From Bryopsis sp. KO-2023 (lineage: Eukaryota; Chlorophyta; Ulvophyceae; Bryopsidales; Bryopsidaceae): DNA of 64,000 nucleotides. Position numbers and translations under genes: made by a program. Position 1 is the stretch's first letter. Each line of letters begins with the position of its first letter. Positions 22,738 to 33,314 of the stretch are shown here, piece by piece. The notes below the pieces were generated by a model that worked only from the letters and a program-made list of their open reading frames with translations, searched no databases and was not told where the DNA came from. The DNA lies in assembly GCA_030272585.1 (NCBI GenBank), contig BSYQ01000006.1:5419001-5483000 (forward strand). The letters are read 5' to 3'.

Positions 22738-24384
22738 TATTCAAAACCCTGGTGTTCAGGGCCAGGACCGCCAGCGTAGTATGAGATAGCTTCAAGTTAT
22801 TACCTAGATTATTTGGGGGCTGGGTGAAGGGATATTTGTATAAATATATATATAGTGTTTAAGACAAAGCGTGGATCTGGTCAAGATGAGCGGTGTTTTT
22901 GTTCAAGCTACTGTGTAAATTATTGAGAAAGAAAAGTGTTCTCAAGTTCGACGCAGCGAACCCAGGGTACCAAGTTTTCTGCCCGAGTTTCCTCCCGTCT
23001 CCCGTAAAGTGTTTTGCGGCACGAATAAAGTCTCGGCATCTCAGGGCCCCAACGCAACTCGATAATTCTCCTCCGCTTTGTGCGCTCATAGCAATAAAAC
23101 ACAATGGGTGTCAGAATGAACGACACTGATGCACGCGCGTAGGGCGTTAAGCCCATTACCTGTTGCCAATTTAAATCACCAACTGAAGAAAGCGAGTGGT
23201 ACAACAGAAAAATGATATTCAGGCCAACCTGGTCGGGCTCAGGCGCTCCAGAAGAAAATGCCCTCCAACCAACAACAGTATTTACAAAACAAGTGACCAC
23301 CAAACAAAGTCATAACATATATATGATGAACAGCAGTCCGTTTTCCCAGCAACTCCTAGAAGGCCGTGACGCTTGGATCGTTGGCGTTTGCCAACACCAC
23401 AGTATTTTCCGCCAGGTAACCTGTGGGCTGTAATGATCGATTGATTGAGCGACCGTAGCAGGAAAATCTTCTTATTGTTCCCTTCAGTGAGGAGCCGATC
23501 CACCCTCTCTCCAAACTCGAAAATCCTATATCGGGTTATCCCACCCAAACTCACACGCACGTGATTGATTTGATTGATTTGGGTGTCCAAGAAGCATTTT
23601 TTTAAGGTTATCCATTAAAAGGACAAAACACTTTTACTTTTTTCTCTGGGCATCCCATTTAGAGGATCCCTTCCACCAACCAAAAGCCGGAAAACAGTTC
23701 CTCCTAGACAGCCAATAAAGGAACATGCCTTCCGAAACACACGAAAGTTGGGGAAAAAAAATCGAAGGCATGAACAAATCATGAAGAATATCAAAAGCAC
23801 TGCTTTAAATACTGGTAGTTCTGAGTTAAATACGTTGTGAAAGCTTGGTGGCCAAAAAAGAATGCACAAAGGTGGAGTGCAACAAGAAATTCTCACGAGG
23901 CACAGGGGTGGTTGTCTGTATTGAAGCATTGCCTCTGTTTTTTTCTCATCACAAAAATCGTTGGGTTCCTTTGCAAACATGAAAATACGAGATCAACGAC
24001 GGAGTTCGAAAATATATGGTGAAAAGACAATGCATTCTTACAAATTTATGCAGTTTTTCATCATTACAAAGCTCAAGCTCAAGTTCAAGACTCCAATTAT
24101 CTACAGACCTCTGCACCTCCAGGAAATAACCAAAGTCGTTACCTCACAGGTCCTCAATTCTTAAAATTCACAGTTCTCCGAAATATTATGTTCAACTATC
24201 TACGCATCTTGCACCCCCCCCCCCTTTTCATAAAAACAGGCAACACAGCGCTTTTGAAACAATGCCAAAAAACTAGAATCACACCCCAAACCCCTTTCGG
24301 CCAGTGTCCTAAAAATCCTTTCACCATAACAACCAAAAATAAAAAAACAGAAAGCTCATTTCCTGCTGCTGAACTTCTGTATTT
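22738..24384. other. Intergenic between convergent FMO and aldo/keto reductase genes
   Basis: It receives the 3' ends of both flanking genes. It is AT-rich with several short C runs. The open frames here (up to about 127 codons) show no domain, no splice pattern and no hydrophobic profile that I trust. I see no gene. Confidence 0.5.
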
Positions 24385-25888
24385 CTATGCTTCCTTTTGA
24401 CCACCATGAGAAACAGCCAGCAGAGCTTCTTCGTAGCGTGATCCATGCACATCTTCCTCCCCAAAATCCAATTCTTTCATATCCTCTTCGCTGAGGGTGA
24501 CCATGGTGGAGCCAACATTCTCTTCCAAATATTTTAATCTTTTCGTCCCTGGAATCGGGACGACATCTTCCCCCTGTGCAGTAACCCATGCCAAAGCGAC
24601 CTGGCCAGGGGTGCACAATCTCTTCTTGGCCACAGCCTTCACTCTTTCCACCAACGCCTGGTTCTTAGCGAAATTCTCTTCCGAGAATCTGGGATTGCCC
24701 TTCCGATAATCTCCATCGCTGTCATCCACAAAGCATCAAACCACGATCAAAACTGATCGATCAAATTCCCATCGAATTTTGTCAGTGCTGCTTCCCTTCC
24801 CCCCCCCCCCCCTTATGTCGGTGGAAGCAAAGGGGCTTGGCTACTCACCTGATATCACTTGTGCTGGTTATTTTTCCAGTCAGGAACCCCCGCCCCAAGG
24901 GGCTGTAAGCAACGATCCCAATACCTAGTTCTCGACAAACTGGGATGACTCCTTGCTCAGCATCGCGCGTCCACAACGACCATTCGAGCTGATAAGCACT
25001 AATGGGGTGGATGGCATGGGCCTTCCTGATATCAGCAGGTGAAGCTTCGGACAACCCCACATATTTGATCTTGCCTTCTTCCACCAATGCCTGGAAGTAC
25101 GCACAACTCGCATCGCTTTGCCCGTATTTTTTAGTCACATATACATATCCTGATATGTTTTGAAAGCTACACTGTAGAATTTGATGTGTGCTTTTTTTTT
25201 GGTGGGGGGGAGATGTCAGACCATTCAACAGAAATCTCTGGAAGCCAGGCTCCAGTTGGTTGTTGTGCCGACCTTCAACTCTTGCATGGTTTCCTCGATG
25301 GGTGTGGCCGGATCCATTCTGTGCTGATAATACAAATCGATGCAATTGATCCCCAGCCGTTTGAGGGAAGCCTCACATGCAGAGCGAACATGCGCCCTGC
25401 TGGAATCCAAACTCATCTGCCCGTTTTCAAGTTTGATGCCAAATTTCGTTGCAATGATGAATTTCTCCCTTCGGCCTTTGATTGCTTTTCCTGCATTCAT
25501 GGAAGGACCGGTAATTTCAACTCAAGTGCCACTTCCCAGAGGGAAAATTTGACAAACAGCTGTCGATCAGATTCTGGGCAGCTTCATTTTGTGGTGTGTA
25601 ACGCATGGATGCGTTACATAAATCTCAGAACTCATGCAAAGGGTTGCACGGGAAGTCCGCCGCCATACCGATCAGCTCCTCGTTCGTGAATGGTCCGTAA
25701 ACGTCGGAGGTGTCTAGGAAAAAGCACCCGAGCTCCAGAGCTCGATCGATGACAGCCAGCGATTCCTTCTGGGCCTCTTCGGTATCGTGGCCAGAATAGG
25801 CAGCGCTCATGCCCATGCATCCCAAGCCTTGGAGGGGAACATGCAACCCCTGCTTTCCCAACGCTCGCATCGGCAATAGAGACGTCAT
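24385..25888 (-). CDS. Aldo/keto reductase
   Basis: NADPH-dependent reduction of aldehydes and ketones in a TIM barrel. Four exons on the minus strand, 25888-25669, 25490-25273, 25090-24849 and 24718-24385, join in frame to 337 residues, the usual length. The catalytic tetrad is visible: Asp59 and Tyr64 in FLDTSDVYG, Lys89 in IATKFG and His130 in DLYYQHRMD. Near the C terminus, [16 protein letters not shown] is the conserved cofactor-binding loop. The best match by eye is the plant/bacterial perakine-reductase and YhdN-like branch (AKR13-type), which has GMSAAYSG-like starts and TNEELIG after the Tyr. The ATG at 25888 is chosen because the first beta-hairpin begins just after it. Substrate unknown; detoxification of carbonyls is a common role. 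Confidence 0.94.
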
Positions 25889-26924
25889 GTTGCCCCGAGA
25901 TATCCGAACAAAACTGATTTCAATAAGACTAGTGAATTCCCGTTGTTTTTTAGTCGACTTCAGAAAGAACAGGGAGCGCTGCGGTGTTGTGCGACAGCCC
26001 CAGCGATTCGTTTTCAACGGACGGGACGGATAACATTTTCGAGGCCAGGGTGTAGTGATTTGCTCGCCTCTCGTGTGACTGGTCGTTTGGTGTTTGTTTG
26101 TTTGAAGTTTCGGCACTGATCGATAATTGAGTCATTATCAAGGGAAAGCCACTTGTAATCGATGACTAAGCAAGGTAGAAAACTACACTTGAAAGTGTGT
26201 CAAGGTTTCATGCAGAAACCTTGACCCATTTTATGCTTAGAGAGGGCATGAAATGCAATTGTGGAGGAGCACCAGGGGGGATTGATGTTTTTGGCCATCA
26301 GCCAAAAAACAGAAACTCAGTTGGATAATAGAAGGGGGGAAAAGACAAAGGGCAGCTTCAGCAGAAGTGTCGAAGCTAGACCTGTTGGATTCCAGGAAAC
26401 ACTGCAGGTGCTATCCATTACACCGAAAAATTGAACACCGAAGACGTAGCAGCCCTAATAATTAGATTTGACATATCCCATTCAAACCCCCCCAAAGCCC
26501 TGTCTTGCTATTTTTCACTCAGTTCTTGACCCAGCTCCTCCCACTGTTTTTTTTCCCTTGGGGAAAAATTCAAAAAAAAAGCTTTTCGTGTTGGGACCAA
26601 AATCCTTCCAGTGAAACGACTAATGAGCTGCACATCAACTGGAGAAAAAAAATATATATATATGAAAAAAAAAACATACCAGAGAAAGATGAAAAAAAAG
26701 AGCATCTCAAAAAGAAGAAATGCATTTCTTCTTCTTTTTTTTTTTCTTTCTTTTTTTGTACGTCGGCACTGCCAATGATGACTCATCGGTGAGAATTCCA
26801 AGCCAGAGCAAGTTGAGGGGAAAAACAGCAGGAAAACAAGACCAGAAAAAAAAACCCAAAAGAAAAAACAAAAGGGAAGAGACAACACATCTCGAAAATC
26901 CTTAATCAATTATATGACAAACCT
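25889..26924. other. Intergenic: 5' side of aldo/keto reductase, 3' side of phosphatidyltransferase
   Basis: It should hold the reductase promoter. It contains the double hairpin at 26185-26224 and a long A/T low-complexity stretch at 26560-26890. No protein-coding or RNA gene is seen. Confidence 0.5.
26185..26224. repeat. Two adjacent perfect hairpins
   Basis: ACACTT/AAGTGT (26185-26198) is followed directly by TCAAGGTTTC/GAAACCTTGA with a five-base loop (26200-26224). It is a compact palindromic block upstream of the aldo/keto reductase; function unknown. Confidence 0.75.
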
Positions 26925-29529
26925 CTAGCTCGTTTTCCGTGCCTTTATGCTCAGGCACCAAATATCCAAGAATTGACAAATTTGCCTGACGATCGAAACG
27001 ATGTAATGCATGTACCCAAACGCAGTAACCCCCAGAGCTCCGAAAGCAAACACCAGCTTATTCACGATCAACAGCCGAGTGTTTACGGCCCCCAAGAAGA
27101 GAATCCCCATCGCCCAAGGTGACGGTTCGAACGCGATTTTGGACATGTGTGCTACGATGAGCTGGGTTGCGATGTAAGCATAGGCCGTTCCGAAAGTTGT
27201 GAAAGCGGCTCGGCATTCTCCTGCAGACGAGGGGGGCTCCAGCACCCACAGCGATCCAAAGCCGATCACGAAAAGCATGCACCCCAAGTGCCATGCTGCG
27301 TTTCGGCCACCCAGTTCTTTGTTTCCTCGCTCCTTTAATCGAAAAGCATCAGTAAGAGAAAATCAATTATATTTATCTATTTCTTTAATTTTGCATATTT
27401 ATTTGTTTTCGGGGCGGGGGGGGGGGGGAGGGGGAGAGTTGTTTTCTGGTGACAACCAGAAAAGACGCATTGAAGTTTAGCCAAGGCCAGCTGAAAAAAA
27501 AAAAGAGTATGAATTTCACTCCACAAAATACATGTCAAAATGACTTTTGGCATATGTGTGCCCACCATGATCATCGGTCAATATTTTTTTTTTCTTGATG
27601 TGCTTTAGTTTTCGGACGGTCACACTTTTCTCACTTTTGGGGGAAGATCTTTGACGTCAAGGGTGAGCACCCTCCAGATTTGCCCCAGGCTCTGGATGGA
27701 ACATGTGGTGCACAGAATCGACAGCACTGCATCCAATGTCACTACAACAAGCCAGCAAGCTTCCATTTAAAAAAAAACAGCCAAAAATAGACCTGCATGA
27801 ATATTCTCCCAAAGGGCTAAACCACCTCGTGGTGGACCACCTTCGTTGGGCAAGTGTGACTTGTGTAAACTAAACGCTCATTCACATTTCCCCCCAAAAA
27901 ATCTCGACAGCTACAGTAAAGGAAGCTCTACAGATTAGGAAAACAGCAGGGGGGGGTGGTCTGTTGATGTAAAATAACATGCAACCTTCATGAAAAAAAA
28001 AAAAAAAGCAAAAAGACTCACGAAAATTGTGGCCTCCAATCTCGAACAGTTTGATTGACCATAAGCTTGGACCGAAAACCCCCGTCACGATGTGAAAAAA
28101 TGTGGTTCCATACAGGGCTTCAAGAACTCCCCAATATCCATTTCCATACAGCATATGTCCAGTGTGATATTCTTCCCACTGTGCAAGGGCCCATGGTAGC
28201 ATGATCTGTGATAATCAAGAAAGTGTGAAAATTTCATGACAGGAAAATGGCACCTGGAGATGGGTAGTTTTAAAAATGGCAATTAATCTGAGTAATTAAA
28301 AGGCGTACCCAAAAACAAATGCAGTAACGTAACATCTTTCGTGTTGATTGAAAAAAGAACAATCCTAATTGGATTACTGATGATCATATTCGTATCCCTT
28401 ATTCTTTTGCTATTGTTTCTCCCCCAAAAAAATGAAAGAAAAAAAAAAACGAAAAAGAAATGAGAACAAACGAAATGAAAAAAAATAAAAAAGAAAAAGA
28501 AAAATAAAAAAATCGGAAAAATGAAAAATTATTTAAAAAAATGACCCCACCGTAACGCAGCCGATGACAGTTCGAGGTCCACACGTGTGCCCAGCGCAAG
28601 CCATGATATTGCCGATGAGCAAATGCACAACGTAAGCATCACACCCGTGATCGAAAAGCTGCCCCAATGGAGAAGAGCTACCGGTTCGACGGGCTTGCTT
28701 GCCATCGATGCAATCCAGGTTCGCATAAATCACCACCGAAATTCCAGCAAGAGTGTATGCCCATGAAGGAGCCCGTCCTTCACACCACGAGCGATAAACT
28801 CCTTTTCAGGCTTTTTTTGTTTGTAGATTTGATTTTTTGCATGGGATTTCTCCAGCATAGGCCAACCATTGCTGAGACAGTGGACTGATTTGGCTTTCCT
28901 TCCCAATATTTCGTTATTTCATCGAAAACATGTTTTAATGAATAGCACATATTTGGGATTGGTTGAAAAACACTGGGAAAACCCTCATCAAGATCCCAAG
29001 TTTCAGCCAGGAAAAGGAAAAAGGAAATGCCAAAATAAAAATGACATTGCCCACATTCATTGCAAACAAAAGCATCAAATATATCTTCTTAAAATATATT
29101 TTTGGCTTTGTTCTTATTTGGGGGATGGGTGCAAGATTCCAAAAAAAAATTCAGTCCATGATAAAGATAAGAAGAAGAAAAGAAAAAAAAAGAGGTACCT
29201 TCAAAGTCGGGCAGGTATATTACTGTGAGCATATGAGCGAAAACAACGCCCAACAGCCCGCTCAGCGTGATCAAATTTGGAGCGAGCCACATAGGCAACT
29301 TCGAGGTCGTGTCTGAAAAAAAAACCACCGTATGCTCGTTTCAAAATAAAATAACACGACACAGGGAGAAAAAAACAAAAGCCATTGAGAACACGCGCGA
29401 AAGCAGCGTTGATGAGAAACGCTCACAGTTCCACAGGGGATTGTGCAAATTATCGAGCCACGTGTAGCCCCCGGGCTTGTATGTATACTCTTTCAGCCCC
29501 TGCAGGGCGGCGTCCGACAAGTAGTGCAT
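26925..29529 (-). CDS. CDP-alcohol phosphatidyltransferase (choline/ethanolaminephosphotransferase)
   Basis: Last step of the Kennedy pathway: transfers phosphocholine or phosphoethanolamine from the CDP-alcohol to diacylglycerol in ER-type membranes. Six minus-strand exons, 29529-29427, 29312-29199, 28777-28551, 28205-28022, 27759-27635 and 27332-26925, sum in frame to 386 residues, the normal length. The family signature DGx2ARx8Gx3Dx3D is complete at residues 97-119 (Asp97, Gly98, Ala101, Arg102, Gly111, Asp115, Asp119). The N terminus (HNPLWN, then [14 protein letters not shown]) is typical of eukaryotic EPT/CPT. Several membrane helices follow, for example [15 protein letters not shown]-like and [19 protein letters not shown]. 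The C terminus lacks a clear KKxx signal. Whether it prefers choline or ethanolamine cannot be read from sequence. Confidence 0.94.
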
Positions 29530-30765
29530 GACAGTCTTTCTTTCTCTCCTTCCGCTAATAAATCTCGCAGGCGATCTAGCCCAGACTGAAAGCAGGATCA
29601 GCTGCTCGTTCAAGCAGTCTGTCCGACAACGCGGACGCCAGCTCCAGCGACGAAAAAGGGCAGCAAGGGTAACGACGAGCGCTTTCTCTGGAGCTGAACG
29701 AGCACTCTGGCATTCACCAAGATACGCTCGTCATGCTGACAAAGCGAGTCCGCTGCGCTTTTGGAATCCAGAGAGTCGAGGTGGATTTCTGCCAGCAACC
29801 AGGAAAGCGTTAGAACCGCCAAGGAGAGCGTTGCTGGCCAAAGCACACACCCCCTACTCAAAATCTGACCAGTGCAACCTCCGCAGCAGCTGATGTGCCA
29901 CTGTGCAATTTACATCACCATTTCTGCCCAACCTGTTGGGGGATTGAGGGGTTGGGCAGAGTGTCTAAAATTCGATGGAAGGACAGTCTGACTTGGTTGC
30001 ATATCAACCTTTCTGAAAGGCCAAGCAAACCCCACGTCAGTAAGGAGGCAAAGAACATGCCAAATCCTTCCACCAAATTCCACCACATGAATCTTTGCCC
30101 CTGTAAGCATAGAAAGTCAACCACCACACACCTGGCTATTCACACTTCGACGCACCTCACAGGCCACACAGTAACATACCATGTTACATCCAATAGACCC
30201 AAAGAGGGGGGGGAGCTATAACCTAATCGCCCACACCACTGTATACAAAAACCTTCCTGATCCCCTGCACCCTTCATTCGTTGTTGGCCTATCGCTGTGC
30301 TTTCCCCCTCTTGGAATAAAAACATCACCCCCTTTTCAATGTCAAGGGCCCCACCTCGAAATCCTTATACAGCTCTTCCTTCCATCCCCCAGTACGTACA
30401 TACAAACACTTGGAGATGGTCCCCTACGCACTTGCCTGATAATTCCAAGAAAATAGAAAAACGCTACAGATGCATTGCAACAGAAAACCCAACCCTTTCT
30501 TGCCTATGTTTTGGGGTTTCTTTTCCCTCGACCCTCAATCCCAACAGTTTTTTGAAAAACCCTCATCGTGGATGCCCGTTCTGCCTTCCCCACCAGCACC
30601 CCCTAAAAAAACGAGCCAAAAATTGGACATCCACTCCACGAAACCTTTTCTTTTTGCAGTACAACATATCCAAAAAAAGAACGGAAAACGAAAAACACTT
30701 GGGCCAAAGACTGTGGCACGTTGATTTTCTTTGTCAGAATCCTCTCTCCTTTTCCGCCCCTCGGC
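29530..30765. other. Intergenic: phosphatidyltransferase promoter side and AAA ATPase 3' side
   Basis: It likely holds the phosphatidyltransferase promoter and 5' UTR and the ATPase 3' UTR. Frames up to about 120 codons on the plus strand are proline/histidine-rich with no recognisable motif. Nothing else is supported. Confidence 0.5.
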
Positions 30766-32622
30766 TCACTTCAGGTCCTTATGTCGATGTTTGGCGGACA
30801 GCAGGTATTCTTCAATCCCGGGGAGCTGCCCCCCAGCCACCTCTTCCCTAACGATTTTGGATGCCCAAGACCTTTCCGTTTGTTCGCACACATCCCTGAG
30901 GTCCCGGCCAGACATCCCCTTCGTAACTTCAGCTACCCGCACAACCTCATCTCTACTCAAATGCTTGGCGTACTGTTCTATAATCAAGGACCTACAATCC
31001 ACATCAGGAAGGTCGAATTTGACGGCCGTGTCGAATCTACTGAGCAGAGCAGGGTCTACATCCTGCTTCCGATTGGTGGCTCCGATTACGATGGTTCTTT
31101 TGCTGGTGTCGAATCCGTCCATTTCCCGGAGCAACACACCCAACAGCCTCCGGGTGGCTTCGTGCATGTCGGCCCCCCTGGTGGTAGCCAGCGTCTCGAT
31201 CTCATCCAGGAAAATGATGGAGCCCCCCAGCTCATCAGCATTCTTGAACACGTTTGCCAGCAGTTTTTCGGCTTCCCCATACCACTTCGACATCACGGCC
31301 TCCAATGGGATGTAAACCATCGGAACGGCGGCTTGGGATGCGATCACTCGAGCCGAGGTGGTTTTCCCAGTGCCTGGGGGTCCTTCGAACAGCACCCCTC
31401 GTGGGCGATTGGTCACGAAATGCTTCCGAGTCTGTCTGGCGACATCGTCGAACACTTGCGGGTGGAGCAATGGTAAAAGCAAGCCATCTTCGATCCTCCG
31501 TTTCTGGTCTTCGTACCCAGCAATCATTCCCCAGTCCACCTTGTTGTTTGGGTTCGGCAGGAAAACTTTCACCCCCATTTTCTCCAGTTTCTGGACCAAA
31601 TCGCTGGGCACCGAGGGAGCGGTCGACTCGGAGCTGTGCCCTGCAGGACTTCTGTGTTTTACCACCCCATCCTGGTCTTCCGGAGAGGATTGCCATTCCG
31701 AAGGGGCTGTCCGACCACCAGCTTTTTTCTCAAAGAAATTATGGAAGTCCCTGAGCATGAACCCCACCATGCCTTCGATTTTCTCCAGCTCCTTTCCCAT
31801 CATTTCCTCCATTTTTTCCACTTGGAAATCACCCCAAGTGGCGTTGTTACGAATCGCATTGGACACCCGCAGGACGTTGCCGATCACGCTCAAATCGCTG
31901 TCAGACAGAGCCCCCGGTTTCAGGAACTCCACTTCGGGCAAGTCGTCGCTGAACGTAGGGACGAACACTTGGGCGAACAGGGCTTTTTCCTCCACCTTAT
32001 CGTTTTCTCCGTCAGGGGAATTCGACTCCAACAGTTTCTCAAACTGCAGTACCCGAGCAACGCCACACTCCGCCACTTTCAATTTCATCGCCCCATCCTT
32101 GACAGCCAACTGACCCGATCGACCTGTGAGCCCATGGACGAGCTCCACGATAACTGCGCTCAAGTCTGCCTCCTTTCTGACTTTCAAACGCACGGAAAGT
32201 CGATCGTCCACCAGAAAGATTTTAGGCTCTCCAGTGTCGGGAAGATTCACGCCGAACTCCACGAGGTCATGCTCGACGTCATTCCAGACGTTTCTTATGT
32301 AGGATTTCGCAGCAGCCAAAGCACTTCTGTCCGCACCGGGGCGACTTTCCGCAGAGATATTCTGCTGCCAGAAACCCACCCCCAGCCCGACTCCCAGAGC
32401 CCCTAGAAATGCTCTGCCAATCGCCTCAAAACGATCCCCACCAGAATCACCCCCCCTTGCTCCACAAGCTGCCGCGGGAAGCAGGAACCGATGCCCGTAG
32501 CCAGCCTCGGCGACGGATTCGGATAGAGCGCTGGTGGCAGTCGTGTCAGTAGCCGACTGTCGAGATCCTTGGGCCTGTAGACGTCGGAAAAGGAACTTGG
32601 AGCCTCGACGAATGCAAAGCAT
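30766..32622 (-). CDS. AAA-family ATPase with organelle-type N terminus
   Basis: Uninterrupted 618-residue frame, a rarity in this intron-rich window. The first 30 residues (MLCIRRGSKFLFRRLQ...) are basic with no acids, like a mitochondrial or plastid presequence. A short glycine-rich hydrophobic segment, AFLGALGVGLGVGFW, near residue 75 could span a membrane. The C-terminal half is one AAA module: Walker A GPPGTGKT at 414-421, Walker B IIFLDE at 469-474, sensor GATNR at 514-518 and an arginine-finger region DPALLSRFD. The block MIAGYEDQKRRIEDGLLLPL before it resembles a conserved plant/algal AAA ATPase. It could remodel or extract membrane proteins like Msp1/ATAD1, but that is inference. Its start diverges from the membrane-protein gene at 33315. 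Confidence 0.92.
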   Translation of the reverse strand: MLCIRRGSKFLFRRLQAQGSRQSATDTTATSALSESVAEAGYGHRFLLPAAACGARGGDSGGDRFEAIGRAFLGALGVGLGVGFWQQNISAESRPGADRSALAAAKSYIRNVWNDVEHDLVEFGVNLPDTGEPKIFLVDDRLSVRLKVRKEADLSAVIVELVHGLTGRSGQLAVKDGAMKLKVAECGVARVLQFEKLLESNSPDGENDKVEEKALFAQVFVPTFSDDLPEVEFLKPGALSDSDLSVIGNVLRVSNAIRNNATWGDFQVEKMEEMMGKELEKIEGMVGFMLRDFHNFFEKKAGGRTAPSEWQSSPEDQDGVVKHRSPAGHSSESTAPSVPSDLVQKLEKMGVKVFLPNPNNKVDWGMIAGYEDQKRRIEDGLLLPLLHPQVFDDVARQTRKHFVTNRPRGVLFEGPPGTGKTTSARVIASQAAVPMVYIPLEAVMSKWYGEAEKLLANVFKNADELGGSIIFLDEIETLATTRGADMHEATRRLLGVLLREMDGFDTSKRTIVIGATNRKQDVDPALLSRFDTAVKFDLPDVDCRSLIIEQYAKHLSRDEVVRVAEVTKGMSGRDLRDVCEQTERSWASKIVREEVAGGQLPGIEEYLLSAKHRHKDLK

Positions 32623-33314
32623 CGGGTTAAGGGTTCACCTATCGTCCGAACGCATCTGCGGAAGAAAAACCGTCACCGTCGCGCCAAGAGGTTACACATC
32701 ACCCACACCTTGGAGCTGATTGCGAGCGCGCACGAGGGGCCACGTCATTTCTGGCACGTGCAGCACATCGGAGCCGACAGCTCCTCGCCCGTCCAGACGT
32801 CGAACGCTCCATACAGGTATCACCCCGTCCCTGCAATCGTCCCAAACTACGGGCCTGGTTGGTTCACCTCTTTTCCTCGAAAAAGACATCAAGACTAACC
32901 CCCCTGAGAAACGTCAGCGCACTCCAGACGAGTGCCGCAAGCGGGAAAAAAAATCCAACATGCTGGGAAGATGCATCTTCCAATTTTCCATACGGAAAGT
33001 TGGGCGGCTGGCCGATCTCCATGTTCCGGTTGGCCGTTTTTTGTCCCCATTTTTTGTCGTTTGAGAACGCGTTTCGCGCATGAGAGGAAATTTGGTCTGA
33101 CTGAGCTACGTAAGAGGTTGTGACATCAGCACACCAGCCCGCGGCGGGCGTTTTCATCGGCTCAAATCTCGGCGCAGGGAGCGTGTGCTGCAAAATAGCT
33201 ACGTGTGTGTGAAGTGCCAGAGCAGTGTTCGAACCGCTAGCTACTGGAATAATATATTTTCGTGTCTTGGGAGTGTGTTTCGAGTTCTTACGCCGAGACG
33301 AGAGAGAAGCAACG
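32623..33314. promoter_or_regulatory. Shared divergent promoter region
   Basis: These 692 bases separate the start codons of the minus-strand AAA ATPase and the plus-strand five-helix membrane protein, so promoters and 5' UTRs of both should lie here. The stretch is richer in CG dinucleotides than the introns. No sharp TATA box or defined operator is visible. Confidence 0.45.

Noticed and set aside
31358-32406. Plus-strand frames of about 250 codons
   Set aside because: Mirror the intronless AAA ATPase in reverse; no independent signals.
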